NCBI RefSeq assembly: GCF_009905435.1
Contig: NZ_JAAAMT010000016.1
Span: forward strand, 43,952-107,951
Source of the DNA: Pseudomonas sp. R5(2019)
GTDB lineage: Bacteria > Pseudomonadota > Gammaproteobacteria > Pseudomonadales > Pseudomonadaceae
Direction: 5' to 3'
DNA length: 64,000 nt
The notes below the pieces were generated by a model, which was given only the letters and a program-made list of their open reading frames with translations, did not search any database and was not told where the DNA came from. A program made the position numbers and the translations under genes. Of this stretch, positions 34,566 through 44,916 are shown piece after piece; within the stretch, counting starts at the first letter, position 1; every line of letters begins with the position of its first letter.

Positions 34566-35075
34566 ATGCTGCGAAGCTACCTGCGATTGGTATTGTTCAC
34601 CTTTGGGCTGCTGGTGGGTGTGCAAGTGCCCGGCCTGATCAACGACTACAGCCAGCGCGTCGAAGCGCACCGCAACGAGGCGCTGGAAGGCCTCAAGGGT
34701 TTCAACGAAACGGCGCGGCGCTTCTTCGACGGTGATTTGCAGGCGCTGGTGGCCCATTACCGTAACAGCGACGACCCGGTGTTCCGCAGCGATGCCATCA
34801 GCATTGCCAGCCTGTTGGGCCGCTTTCAGACCCTGGAGCGCGAATGGCTGGCCTTGCAAGGCCCCTGGTATGTCCGCGCCTGGCATGTGCTGGCCGTACC
34901 GGACCCGCAACTGCGCGACGAAACCCTCAATGGCTACAGCTACCAGATTCTACTGGCACCGTCGGCGATCGCCTGGGGGCTGGGGTTTGCGCTGGTGTTT
35001 GCCTGGGTGGTGGAGAGCGTGGTGGTGATGGTCGGCTGGCTGCTGCCCGGCCGACGGCAAGAGCGTGCTGTGTAG
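34566..35075 (+). CDS. DUF2937 membrane protein
   Basis: This 169-residue protein has an N-terminal membrane anchor (LRLVLFTFGLLVGVQVPGL), a periplasmic helical middle (DYSQRVEAHRNEALEGLKGF..., about 28-120) and one or two C-terminal membrane segments (IAWGLGFALVFAWVVESVVVMVGWLL). This layout matches DUF2937, a Pseudomonas-rich family without known function. The ATG at 34566 lies eleven bases after the amidotransferase stop, so the two are probably co-transcribed. Confidence 0.8.
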   Translation: MLRSYLRLVLFTFGLLVGVQVPGLINDYSQRVEAHRNEALEGLKGFNETARRFFDGDLQALVAHYRNSDDPVFRSDAISIASLLGRFQTLEREWLALQGPWYVRAWHVLAVPDPQLRDETLNGYSYQILLAPSAIAWGLGFALVFAWVVESVVVMVGWLLPGRRQERAV

Positions 35076-35417
35076 GCAGCGTCTACCCCGGCAAGTTTTT
35101 TGTCGCTTGAGTTGGCCTCATCGCTAGCAAGCTCTGCTCCCACAACAGCCCTTACACAAAATGCTGAGCGGGGAATGTGGGAGCAAGGCTTGCCCCAATG
35201 CCGGTCAGTTAAGGAATGGAGCGCCGAAAACCTGTGGGAGCGGATTTATCCGCGAATCCAGACACCGCGGTTTTTCTGGCATTGCGCGGTGCCTTCATTC
35301 GCGGCGGTCCGGCGATCCGGTAAATCCGCTCCCACATGGATCTCGCCTTAACTGACCGGCATTGAGGCTTGCCCGCGATGAATTCAGCGCGGTGGGTCAG
35401 AGACAGTCAGTGCCTTA
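35076..35417. other. Repeat-filled intergenic region
   Basis: There is no gene in these 342 bases. A REP pair (about 35108-35195, resuming at 35365-35385) is interrupted by a 169-bp element with terminal inverted repeats. The remaining bases are short spacers next to the convergent LysR gene. Confidence 0.8.
35196..35364. mobile_element. MITE-like element, copy 2 (169 bp)
   Basis: Perfect 19-bp terminal inverted repeats (CAATGCCGGTCAGTTAAGG and its complement) bound the element. A 10-bp duplication AGGCTTGCCC flanks it (35186-35195 and 35365-35374). It has no coding capacity. The interior is a GTGGGAGCGGATTTATCCGC-type REP pair and appears identical to copy 3 at 57587, apart from the R position of the terminal repeats. 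It is inserted in the right arm of a REP pair. Confidence 0.9.
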
Positions 35418-36335
35418 TCATTCAATCGCCAACACAATCTGCCCCGCGCTGACCTTCTGCGCATACCTCACCAACACCGACTTGCACAGCGCCACCACCT
35501 CATCACACCATTCCACCCCCAGTTGCCACGACACCACCACCTCAACGCTGGGCGGTTGCGGTGCCAGCGCAAGCAAGGTCAGCTCGCCCCGGGCCAGTTC
35601 CTCGCTGACCAGCACCGGCGGCAGGGCGCCGATGCCGAAACCGTCGCGCAGCAGGCGGGTGATGGCCGAGACCGAGTTCACGCAGTTCAACCGCGGCGTA
35701 TCCACGCCGTGGGCTTGCAACAGGCTCAAGACTTCCTGGTGAGGCCGTGAGTTTTTCGAGAAGGTCACGATGCGCTCTCTGGCCAGCTCTGCCAGTGAGC
35801 TGTACTCGCGGTTGTAGATCGAGTCGCTGGCGACGATCCAGCCCATGGGGTAGCTGGCAAGGGCCAGGCTGCGGATGGAGGCCTGGCGGATCAGGTCAGT
35901 TTGCAGGATCAGGTCCAGAAAGCCCTTTTGCAGCTGATCGCAGAGGTTCAGCGAAGTATCGGCGACCAACTCGATTTCCACCTGCGGATACTGCTCCATC
36001 AATTCCGACACCAGCGGGCTGAGCCAGGTGTGGATAACGCTGTCCATGACCCCCAGGCGGATGCGCCCGACCTTGCGCCGGTCACCGTCCAGCGATTGTT
36101 TGAGCGCCTTGGCGGTGTCGAGCATGCGTTCGGCGTAGTCCAGCACCTTGACGCCTTCGGGCGTCAGGCTGACCCCGCGCGAATCGCGCAAAAACAGTTT
36201 GACCCCCAATTCGCCTTCCAGCACCGCAATGCGGCTGGAGATCGAGGCCTGGGTGGTGAAGAGTTTTTCGGCGGTCAGGCGAAAGCTTTTCAGGCGGGCG
36301 ACCCAGACAAAGGTTTCGAGGAATTTGAGGTTCAT
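35418..36335 (-). CDS. LysR-family transcriptional regulator (near pxp cluster)
   Basis: This LysR-type regulator has 305 residues. The helix-turn-helix is FRLTAEKLFTTQASISSRIAVLE (residues 18-40), followed by an inducer-binding domain starting near GRIRLGVMDSV. It is divergent from the MFS carrier gene at 36496 with 160 bases between, and the 5-oxoprolinase genes follow that carrier, so it probably activates uptake and use of the compound they handle. No clear operator dyad was found in the shared region. Confidence 0.9.
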   Translation of the reverse strand: MNLKFLETFVWVARLKSFRLTAEKLFTTQASISSRIAVLEGELGVKLFLRDSRGVSLTPEGVKVLDYAERMLDTAKALKQSLDGDRRKVGRIRLGVMDSVIHTWLSPLVSELMEQYPQVEIELVADTSLNLCDQLQKGFLDLILQTDLIRQASIRSLALASYPMGWIVASDSIYNREYSSLAELARERIVTFSKNSRPHQEVLSLLQAHGVDTPRLNCVNSVSAITRLLRDGFGIGALPPVLVSEELARGELTLLALAPQPPSVEVVVSWQLGVEWCDEVVALCKSVLVRYAQKVSAGQIVLAIE

Positions 36336-36495
36336 GGTGGCGATGCTCGGTGCGGGGTAATCAAATTTTTCTTATGCCAGACACCCGGTTTTATTCGTTG
36401 GACGCTTTCGGCGTGCGGTCCAAAAATGCGTTCCAGGCCACGACAATCATCGTCGTCGCTAAAACAATACCAATAAAGTTGATGCGGAGAGTCCC

Positions 36496-37782
36496 ATGAA
36501 TAAGTCGGGCACCCTGGAGCAAGTCGCAGCCGGTGAGCGCGCAGGCCCCTTTACCTGGTATCGCAACATCGGCAAACAGGAGCGCCGCACATTCTGGAGC
36601 TGCAAGATCGGCTACGGCCTGGACGGCATGGACACACAAATGCTCAGCTTCGTGATCCCGACATTGATCGCGATGTGGGGCATCACCACCGGCGAAGCCG
36701 GGCTGATTCACACCACTACCCTGATCGCCTCGGCGCTGGGCGGCTGGATCGCCGGGATTCTTTCCGACCGCATCGGCCGCGTACGGACCTTGCAGCTGAC
36801 CGTGCTCTGGTTCGCGTTTTTTACCTTCCTCTGCGGCTTTGCCCAGACCTATGAACAACTGTTGATTGCCCGCACCCTGATGGGCTTCGGCTTTGGCGGC
36901 GAATGGACGGCAGGTGCAGTCTTGATCGGTGAAGTGATCCGCGCCAAGGACCGTGGCAAGGCGGTTGGCATGGTGCAGTCCGGTTGGGCGCTGGGCTGGG
37001 GCATTACCGCGATTCTGTATGCGCTGTTGTTTTCCTGGCTGCCACCGGAAACCGCCTGGCGGGCGCTGTTTCTGCTGGGTATCGTGCCAGCGGTGTTTGT
37101 GATTTTCGTCCGTCGATTGGTCAAGGACCCGGAGATCTACAAGGCTGCCAAGGCGATCGAGCAGACCGAAGCACCGTCCAAATTCTACGAAATCTTCGCC
37201 CCGGGCATGTGGTTCACCACCTTTCGCGCCTCGGTGCTGACCACCGGCGCCCTGGGCGGTTATTACGCGATCACTTCATGGCTGCCGACTTTTCTCAAGA
37301 ATGAGCGTGGCCTGAGCGTGCTGGGCACCGGCGGCTACCTGGCGATGGTGATCTTCGGCTCGTACGTGGGCTATGTGATCAGCGCGTACCTGACTGACCT
37401 GTTGGGGCGCAAAAAGAACTTCATCCTGTTCGCGGTGGGCTCTTTCATCATCGTGCTGCTCTACACCCAGATGCAGGTCAGCGATGGGGTGATGCTCTGG
37501 CTCGGCTTCCCCCTGGGGTTTTTCGCCTCGGGTATTTTCAGTGGCATGGGAGCGTTCCTGACCGAGTTGTTTCCTACCCGGATTCGTGGTTCCGGGCAGG
37601 GTTTCTGCTACAACATCGGCCGGGCGATCGCGGCGCTGTTTCCGCTGCTGATCGGCTTGCTCAGCCAGAAAGTGCCGCTGGGCCTGGGGATTGGTGCGTT
37701 TGCCGCGGTGTCCTACGGGGTGGTGATTGTGGCGGCGCTGAGCCTGCCGGAAACCCGTGGCAAGCAACTGGACGCGAACTGA
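36496..37782 (+). CDS. MFS carrier next to 5-oxoprolinase genes
   Basis: This 12-helix major facilitator has 428 residues. It resembles the sialate/aromatic acid:H+ symporter branch, with GYGLDGMDTQMLSFVIPTL near residue 40, the loop motif GILSDRIGRVR, and GFGFGGEWTAGAVL near residue 133. It probably imports a small carboxylate. Its place between a LysR regulator and pxpABC (75 bases before pxpA) suggests 5-oxoproline or a related compound as substrate; this is inference. A GGAGAG ribosome binding site precedes the ATG. Confidence 0.87.
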   Translation: MNKSGTLEQVAAGERAGPFTWYRNIGKQERRTFWSCKIGYGLDGMDTQMLSFVIPTLIAMWGITTGEAGLIHTTTLIASALGGWIAGILSDRIGRVRTLQLTVLWFAFFTFLCGFAQTYEQLLIARTLMGFGFGGEWTAGAVLIGEVIRAKDRGKAVGMVQSGWALGWGITAILYALLFSWLPPETAWRALFLLGIVPAVFVIFVRRLVKDPEIYKAAKAIEQTEAPSKFYEIFAPGMWFTTFRASVLTTGALGGYYAITSWLPTFLKNERGLSVLGTGGYLAMVIFGSYVGYVISAYLTDLLGRKKNFILFAVGSFIIVLLYTQMQVSDGVMLWLGFPLGFFASGIFSGMGAFLTELFPTRIRGSGQGFCYNIGRAIAALFPLLIGLLSQKVPLGLGIGAFAAVSYGVVIVAALSLPETRGKQLDAN

Positions 37783-37857
37783 GACCATGGCCTTGGCACC
37801 CACTGCTGACGCTATGATGCGCCACCATTTTTCCAGATCACACAAGGAGCCGCGGTC

Positions 37858-38610
37858 ATGAGCCGGCTGCTACTGAACTGCGACATCGGCGAGAGTTTTG
37901 GCAACTGGACTATGGGCCTGGATGCCGAAGTCATGCCCTTTATCGACTGCGCCAACATCGCCTGCGGTTTTCATGCCGGCGACCCGAGCATCATGGCCAA
38001 GACCGTAGCCCTGGCGCTCAGCCATGGTGTGACCATTGGCGCGCACCCGGCCTACCCGGACCTGGTCGGTTTCGGACGTCGCTCGATGGCCTGTTCCGCC
38101 CAGGAAATCCAGGACCTGCTGCACTACCAGATCGGTGCGCTGGACGGCATCTGCCGTGCCAAGGGCGGGCGCGTCAGCTACGTCAAACCCCATGGCGCGC
38201 TGTACAACGACATGATGGCCAACCCACAGATTCTGCGAGCGGTGATGCAGGCGGTGGCGGCCTATGACAAGCGATTGCCGCTGATGCTGATGGCGACCCG
38301 CGACAACAGCGCTGCCCAGGCCATGGGCGAAGCGTTCGGTTTGACCCTGTGGTTCGAAGCCTTTGCCGACCGGGCCTACGATGAGGCTGGGCGTCTGGTC
38401 TCGCGGCAATTGCCGGGCGCCGTCCACCATGACCCCGAACAGGTGATCGCCCAGGCCCTGGCACTGGCCAGCGGCAAGGCCTTGATCGCCAGCGATGGCA
38501 GCGAGCTTATCCTGACCGCGAACACCCTCTGCGTGCATGGCGACAATGCAAGTTCCGTCGCAGCCGTGCAGCGGATCCGTGAAGCGCTCGACAGGCTGTC
38601 GACGCCATGA
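37858..38610 (+). CDS. pxpA: 5-oxoprolinase subunit A
   Basis: This LamB/YcsF-family subunit has 250 residues and works with PxpB and PxpC in the ATP-dependent hydrolysis of 5-oxoproline to glutamate. The family start [13 protein letters not shown] is followed by [14 protein letters not shown] and [16 protein letters not shown]. An AAGGAG ribosome binding site lies upstream, and the gene overlaps pxpB by four bases. All three subunits are present, intact and coupled. Confidence 0.94.
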   Translation: MSRLLLNCDIGESFGNWTMGLDAEVMPFIDCANIACGFHAGDPSIMAKTVALALSHGVTIGAHPAYPDLVGFGRRSMACSAQEIQDLLHYQIGALDGICRAKGGRVSYVKPHGALYNDMMANPQILRAVMQAVAAYDKRLPLMLMATRDNSAAQAMGEAFGLTLWFEAFADRAYDEAGRLVSRQLPGAVHHDPEQVIAQALALASGKALIASDGSELILTANTLCVHGDNASSVAAVQRIREALDRLSTP

Positions 38611-39311
38611 CGCCGCGCATAGAAGTGGTGGGCATCGACTGCCTGATGGTGCGCCTGTTCGACCGCATTGATGAGGCCAACATGCCGTGGCTGCTGGCGG
38701 CCAGCCAACGCCTGCGCGCAGGCTTCGGCCCGCGCCTGATCGATCTTGTGCCGTCGTACACCACCTTGATGGTGCAGTACGACCTGAGGCATATGGCACC
38801 CAGCCAGGCGCGCGCCTGCATCACCGAAGCGCTGGAGCGGCTTGAACCGGATGCCGGTGGCGCGGGGCGCACTCATGAAATCCCGGTGTGGTACGACCTG
38901 AGCGTCGGCCCGGAGCTGGCCTTGTTGGCCGAGCGCAGCGACAGCACGATCGAACAGGTGATCAGCCGCCACAGCGGCCGCGACTATCAGGTCTTTGCCT
39001 TGGGCTTTGCACCCGGTTTCGCCTTTATGGGATTGGTGGACGAATCCTTGGCTGCACCACGGCTGGATACCCCGCGCAAGCGCGTGGCGGCCGGCAGCGT
39101 CGGCATCGCCGAGCGCCAGACGGCGGCTTACCCGGCGGTTTCGCCGGGTGGCTGGAACCTGATCGGGCGCACCCCAAGCCGATTGTTTGACCGTGAGCGG
39201 AAAGGCTACAGCCTGTTGCAGCCGGGCGATCGAGTGCGCTTCGTGGCGATCGACCATGCTGCGTTCATTCGTCTTGGCGGCGACGACACCCCCTTGGAGG
39301 CCTTGGCATGA
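38607..39311 (+). CDS. pxpB: 5-oxoprolinase subunit B
   Basis: This KipI/allophanate-hydrolase-subunit-1-type protein has 234 residues. Landmarks are [31 protein letters not shown] and [20 protein letters not shown], followed by [12 protein letters not shown]. It overlaps both pxpA and pxpC by four bases. With PxpC it forms the subunit pair that phosphorylates or transfers the 5-oxoproline intermediate. Confidence 0.93.
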   Translation: MTPRIEVVGIDCLMVRLFDRIDEANMPWLLAASQRLRAGFGPRLIDLVPSYTTLMVQYDLRHMAPSQARACITEALERLEPDAGGAGRTHEIPVWYDLSVGPELALLAERSDSTIEQVISRHSGRDYQVFALGFAPGFAFMGLVDESLAAPRLDTPRKRVAAGSVGIAERQTAAYPAVSPGGWNLIGRTPSRLFDRERKGYSLLQPGDRVRFVAIDHAAFIRLGGDDTPLEALA

Positions 39312-40228
39312 GTCAGTTGTTGATCGAGGCGAGCAACCCGCTGTGCCTGCTGCAGGATGCCGGGCGATTTGGTGTCCGGCACCTGGGTGTGACCCAGGGG
39401 GGGGCGCTGGACTGGGTATCGATGTCCTGGGCCAACTGGCTGCTGGGCAATGCACTGGAGGCGGCCGTGGTGGAAATCACCCTGGGCGGTTTCGGCGTGC
39501 TGGCAGAGCGTGATTGCCACCTGGCGCTGGCGGGCGCAGACCTGGGCGCTCAGGTCGACGGGCAGCCGTTGTCGCCCTGGCAGGTGTTCAAGCTCAAGGC
39601 CGGTCAGCGTTTGCGCTTTACCCAGGCGCAGGACGGGGCGCGAGCCTATCTGGCTGCGCCAGGCGGCTTTGCGGCGCCTCAGGTACTGGGCAGTTGCGCC
39701 AGCGTGATGCGCGAGGCGCTGGGCGGGCTGGATGGGCTGGGGTCGGCGCTGGCCAAGGGCGATCGCTTGAGTGCTGCGGGAGAGGTGAGCGCTGTCAGGT
39801 CGATGCCGGTGGACTGTATTCCGGATTTCACCTGCACGGCGCCGCTCGACCTGGTGCTGGGCGCGCAAATTGGCGATTTCAGCGGCCAAAGTCTGTTTGA
39901 TGCATTCAACAGCGACTGGACTATGGACACCCGTGCTGACCGTATGGGGATTCGCCTGCTGGGCCCGGCATTGAGGTATCTGGGCCACCCGATGATTTCC
40001 GAAGGCATCCCCTTGGGCGCGGTGCAGGTACCGCCGGATGGGCAGCCGATCGTGTTGCTCAATGACCGGCAAACCATTGGCGGCTATCCGCGTTTGGGGG
40101 CGTTGACGCCGTTGGCGCTGGCGCGGCTGGCGCAATGCCTGCCGGGCGCGGTGGTGCGGTTGGCGCCGGTGGTGCAGGACACGGCCCATGAGCAGCATCG
40201 GCGGTATTTGCAGCGGTTTGTAATTTAG
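39308..40228 (+). CDS. pxpC: 5-oxoprolinase subunit C
   Basis: This KipA/allophanate-hydrolase-subunit-2-type biotin-independent carboxylase-like protein has 306 residues. Landmarks are LLQDAGRFGVRHLGVTQGGALDW, VEITLGGF and DGQPIVLLNDRQTIGGYPRLG. It ends the coupled pxpABC operon. A REP pair follows at 40270-40360. Confidence 0.93.
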   Translation: MSQLLIEASNPLCLLQDAGRFGVRHLGVTQGGALDWVSMSWANWLLGNALEAAVVEITLGGFGVLAERDCHLALAGADLGAQVDGQPLSPWQVFKLKAGQRLRFTQAQDGARAYLAAPGGFAAPQVLGSCASVMREALGGLDGLGSALAKGDRLSAAGEVSAVRSMPVDCIPDFTCTAPLDLVLGAQIGDFSGQSLFDAFNSDWTMDTRADRMGIRLLGPALRYLGHPMISEGIPLGAVQVPPDGQPIVLLNDRQTIGGYPRLGALTPLALARLAQCLPGAVVRLAPVVQDTAHEQHRRYLQRFVI

Positions 40229-40269
40229 GGCCGCTGCGGTCCGACAAGCCCGGCTGCGCGTATCTCCTG

Positions 40270-40360
40270 TGTAGGAGCCGGGCTTGCCCGCGATGAACGA
40301 TGACGCGCACCCACTGAAAAACCGCGGTGCCCTCATTCGCGGGCAAGCCCAGCTCCTACA
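40270..40360. repeat. Inverted pair of REP-type repeats
   Basis: TGTAGGAGCCGGGCTTGCCC at 40270 faces GGGCAAGCCCAGCTCCTACA ending at 40360. It lies between the convergent pxpC and VWA-protein genes and is an uninterrupted example of the target occupied by the small elements elsewhere. Confidence 0.85.
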
Positions 40361-40389
40361 GGACGGTGTGCTTGCCGGAGCACCCCAGA

Positions 40390-41568
40390 TTATTTGGAAA
40401 GAAACCGCATCCCTTCCTCCAACCCATTCAAGGTCAGCGCAAACATCCTGTCCTCGATCAGCTCGCGCACGATGTTGGTCGAGGCGGTGTAGTGCCAGGT
40501 GTCCTTGGGGTAGGGGTTGATCCAGATAAGCTTTTTGTACTTCTCCATGAACCGTTGCATCCAGACGTAGCCGGCTTCTTCGTTCCAGTGCTCGACGCTG
40601 CCACCCGGTTGGGTGATTTCGTAGGGGGCCATGGCCGCATCGCCGACAAACACCACTTTGTAGTCGGCGCCATATTTGTGCAGCAGGTCCATGGTCGAGG
40701 TGCGTTCGGAAGTGCGGCGCAGGTTGTTCTTCCACACCGACTCATAGACAAAGTTGTGGAAGTAGAAGTACTCCAGGTGCTTGAACTCGGTCTTGCAGGC
40801 CGAGAACAGTTCCTCGCAGATCTTCACGTGGGCGTCCATCGAGCCGCCGATATCAAACAGCAACAGCAGCTTCACGCTGTTGCGCCGTTCCGGGCGCATC
40901 TGGATGTTCAACAGGCCCGCATCGCGGGCGGTGTGGTCGATGGTCCCGTCGATGTCCAGCTCGTCCGGCGCACCCTGGCGCGCGAACTTGCGCAGGCGGC
41001 GCAGGGCGACCTTGATGTTGCGGGTGCCCAGTTCGACCTGATCGTCGAGATTCCTGTATTCGCGCTGGTCCCAGACCTTGACCGCCTTGCCCTGGCGCTT
41101 GCCGGCGTCACCGACGCGAATGCCTTCCGGGTTGAAGCCGCCCGAGCCGAACGGGCTGGTGCCGCCGGTGCCGATCCACTTGTTGCCGCCGGCATGGCGT
41201 TCCTTCTGCTCCTCAAGGCGCTTCTTGAATTCTTCAATCAGCTTGTCCAGCCCACCGAGGGACTGGATCTGGGCGCGTTCTTCGTCACTGAGCGAACGCT
41301 CGAACTCCTTGCGCAGCCAGTCTTCGGGGATCAGCGCCTGGAGCAGGTCATCGAGTTTTTCCAGGCCGTTGAAATAGGCCGAGAACGCCCGGTCGAACTT
41401 GTCGAAATGGCGTTCGTCCTTCACCAGAATGGCCCGAGACAGGTAATAGAACTCGTCCATGTCGGCGAAGGTCACGCCCTGCTTGAGGGCGTTGATCAAG
41501 TCGAGCAGCTCGCGCACCGACACCGGCACCTTGGCTGCACGCATTTCATTGAACAGGTTGAGCAGCAT
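40390..41568 (-). CDS. VWA-domain protein, CoxE-like
   Basis: This 392-residue protein of the CoxE/YehP-type VWA family works with MoxR AAA ATPases. The N-terminal helical part (LNLFNEMRAAKVPVSVREL) is followed by a VWA domain with a MIDAS-like LLLFDIGGSMDAHVK near residue 205. The usual DxSxS is altered to DIGGS, so metal binding may be atypical. It is encoded 30 bases after the MoxR-like gene on the same strand. Such pairs act as chaperones for cofactor or metal insertion; the client here is unknown. Confidence 0.88.
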   Translation of the reverse strand: MLLNLFNEMRAAKVPVSVRELLDLINALKQGVTFADMDEFYYLSRAILVKDERHFDKFDRAFSAYFNGLEKLDDLLQALIPEDWLRKEFERSLSDEERAQIQSLGGLDKLIEEFKKRLEEQKERHAGGNKWIGTGGTSPFGSGGFNPEGIRVGDAGKRQGKAVKVWDQREYRNLDDQVELGTRNIKVALRRLRKFARQGAPDELDIDGTIDHTARDAGLLNIQMRPERRNSVKLLLLFDIGGSMDAHVKICEELFSACKTEFKHLEYFYFHNFVYESVWKNNLRRTSERTSTMDLLHKYGADYKVVFVGDAAMAPYEITQPGGSVEHWNEEAGYVWMQRFMEKYKKLIWINPYPKDTWHYTASTNIVRELIEDRMFALTLNGLEEGMRFLSK

Positions 41569-41598
41569 GGCCGTCGTCCCTCCGGGCAAGCGGGTTGA

Positions 41599-42444
41599 TC
41601 AGCGGTTACCGCGGCGGCTCATGAACGCCAGGCGTTCAAGCAACTGCACGTCCTGCTCGTTTTTCACCAGGGCACCGGCCAGCGGTGGAATGGCTTTGGT
41701 CGGATCGCGCTCGCGCAATACCGCTTCGCCAATGTCATCAGCCATCAGCAACTTGAGCCAGTCGACCAGTTCGGAGGTGGAGGGTTTTTTCTTCAGGCCT
41801 GGCACCTTGCGCACGTCGAAAAACACTTCGAGCGCCTCGTTGACCAGGTCTTTCTTGATGTCGGGGTAGTGCACGTCGACGATGCGCTGCATGGTGACGC
41901 GGTCGGGGAAGGCGATGTAGTGGAAGAAGCAGCGGCGCAGGAAGGCGTCCGGCAGTTCTTTTTCGTTGTTGGAGGTAATGATGATGATCGGGCGATGCCT
42001 GGCCTTGATGGTTTGATCCGTCTCGTAGACGTAGAACTCCATTTTGTCGAGTTCCTGCAACAAGTCGTTGGGGAACTCGATGTCGGCCTTGTCGATTTCG
42101 TCGATCAGCAGAATGACGCGTTCATCGGCCTCGAAGGCTTCCCACAGCTTGCCTTTTTTCAGGTAGTTGCGCACATCGTGGACCTTGTCCACGCCCAGCT
42201 GCGAGTCGCGCAAGCGGCTGACCGCATCGTACTCGTAGAGGCCCTGGTGGGCCTTGGTGGTGGATTTGATGTGCCAGGTAATCAGCCGTGCACCTGCGGA
42301 TGCGGCCAGTTGCTCGGCCAGCATGGTCTTGCCGGTGCCGGGCTCACCCTTGACCAGCAGCGGCCGTTGCAGGGTGATGGCGGCGTTGACCGCAAGCTTG
42401 AGGTCGTCTGTGGCGACGTATGCGCTGGTACCTTCGAACTTCAT
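41599..42444 (-). CDS. MoxR-family AAA ATPase
   Basis: This AAA+ ATPase of 281 residues has Walker A GEPGTGKT (33-40), Walker B VILLIDEIDKAD and sensor-type IIIITSNNEKELPDAFLRRC. It belongs to the MoxR group, which remodels or activates partner enzymes with a VWA protein, encoded immediately downstream. The ATG at 42444 has a GAGGAT ribosome binding site; the frame continues upstream without support. Confidence 0.91.
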   Translation of the reverse strand: MKFEGTSAYVATDDLKLAVNAAITLQRPLLVKGEPGTGKTMLAEQLAASAGARLITWHIKSTTKAHQGLYEYDAVSRLRDSQLGVDKVHDVRNYLKKGKLWEAFEADERVILLIDEIDKADIEFPNDLLQELDKMEFYVYETDQTIKARHRPIIIITSNNEKELPDAFLRRCFFHYIAFPDRVTMQRIVDVHYPDIKKDLVNEALEVFFDVRKVPGLKKKPSTSELVDWLKLLMADDIGEAVLRERDPTKAIPPLAGALVKNEQDVQLLERLAFMSRRGNR

Positions 42445-42577
42445 CTGCCAATCCTCGATCGTTCGCCGCACAAAGGCTGCGGGCGGAAAAATGTCATGCG
42501 CGACTATAACGCGGGCCCCAGTCGACTGGGAACGCAGACGGCCCATTCAGTCTCTGAATGGGGCGTCATGGTTTGAC

Positions 42578-43651
42578 TCAGTCAGACTTGGGCGGCGGCT
42601 GTTCATAGTGGGCGTTGAAGGCCTGGATAAAGCCGTTGCGCAAGATCTGCAAAAACGCCTCGAATGCGCTGATATCACTTTGGTGCACGTTGCCGCTGAG
42701 CGCCACCCGGGTGGCGAACTGATTTTTGCGCTGGTTTTTCAGGACGTTTTCGGTGGTACCGACCAGCGCTTCCCAGATCGAACGCAAGACCCCCTCGTTC
42801 TTGTTTTCAGCGTCCTGCTGCAAGTTGAACACGTCCACATCGTGCAGCAGTGGCTTGATATAGCCGCTGAGCTTGCCTTTGTTGGCCTCGGCCTCGATCA
42901 CCACGTCACCGCTGCCGGAATTGAAGTCGAACTTGCCATAGGCACTGGCAAAATCGTTGAGTTTGCGCAGTTCGATGCCGGTGGTGCGCATGCGAAACTC
43001 GAAATCCTCGAAATTGCCCAGAGGGTCGAAGGTTGCTGTGCTTTCCAGCGGCGCGTGCCCCAGCAGCAGCGCCTTACCCTCGAAGCGGGCATCGCGACGG
43101 CCCTTGAGGTCGACCACGTTGGTCAGGTTGAAAATGCTCGCGTTGACCCGGGTGGCCTTCAAGTTCACCGGTGGTTTTGAGCTGAAATTACGGAAAGTGA
43201 TGATGCCGTTGTCGATTTGCACTTCGTTGAGGGTAATCGGCAACAGCTTGCCGAGCTGGGCGCGCCAGTCAGTGCCCTGACCGGTTTGGGTGGTCTGTTT
43301 GCTTTTGCCATCGACAAAGTTCAGTTCGGGCTCGAAGAACGCCACCTCGGCCACCACGGCATGGTCATACCAGAGTGAATGCCAGCTGACCGACAGGTCG
43401 ATCAGCGGCGCATCGAGAAATGGCACCGGGACCTTGCCGTTCACCTTGACGATCTTCAGGCCATTGATTTTGTAGGCGCCACGCCACCAGGCCAGGTCCA
43501 CATCGACGATCTGGCCCCGGTAGTCGCCCATGTCAGCCAGGCGCTCATTGAGGTAGTTGCGCACCATCCACGGCAGGGTCAGGTGGATGGCGAGCAGCAC
43601 GACGATCAGGGCTGCCAGGCTGATCAATGGCCAACGGTAACGACACTTCAT
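42578..43651 (-). CDS. AsmA-like / DUF748 membrane-anchored protein
   Basis: This 357-residue protein has an N-terminal membrane anchor (PLISLAALIVVLLAIHLTLPW) and a long periplasmic part of beta-rich AsmA/DUF748 character, with motifs such as VDLAWWRGAYKINGLKI and LDAPLIDLSVSW. Members of this superfamily bridge the envelope and are linked to lipid transport or outer-membrane integrity; the role of this one is unknown. A CCCATTCAG/CTGAATGGG hairpin (42542-42562) follows its stop but lacks a T run. Confidence 0.8.
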   Translation of the reverse strand: MKCRYRWPLISLAALIVVLLAIHLTLPWMVRNYLNERLADMGDYRGQIVDVDLAWWRGAYKINGLKIVKVNGKVPVPFLDAPLIDLSVSWHSLWYDHAVVAEVAFFEPELNFVDGKSKQTTQTGQGTDWRAQLGKLLPITLNEVQIDNGIITFRNFSSKPPVNLKATRVNASIFNLTNVVDLKGRRDARFEGKALLLGHAPLESTATFDPLGNFEDFEFRMRTTGIELRKLNDFASAYGKFDFNSGSGDVVIEAEANKGKLSGYIKPLLHDVDVFNLQQDAENKNEGVLRSIWEALVGTTENVLKNQRKNQFATRVALSGNVHQSDISAFEAFLQILRNGFIQAFNAHYEQPPPKSD

Positions 43652-43776
43652 GGGTTTGGTCCCAAACGGTCTATACAGTGTTGACTGCCAGGGCGCGCAG
43701 GGGTTCGACGGGGGTGGACTGGCCGAGGGGGCAGGCTTACCCTTGAAGTTTTCAGATGGTGTGCAAAGGACCCTTC

Positions 43777-44751
<975 letters not shown>

Positions 44752-44916
44752 GGGCTCAAGCGCGGGTCATGTGGCTTGCTCGCCAGATGATCCGCGGCAA
44801 TAACACTCCCGACTGTTTGTTACATAATCCTCAACTCACAATGTTGGATCCCATCGGTTTTTACTGATACGGGAAGGGTTTATCATGGCCAATTGCTCAT
44901 CAAGGAGTGTTGTTGC

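Noticed and set aside
35100..35351. Short open frame over the element at 35196, also present at 57561-57746
   Set aside because: The same peptide appears at both places only because both are translations of the same non-coding element and REP sequence.
42542..42562. Terminator after the AsmA-like gene
   Set aside because: The hairpin is good (nine base pairs, three-base loop) but has no T run on either side, so a terminator call is not supported.
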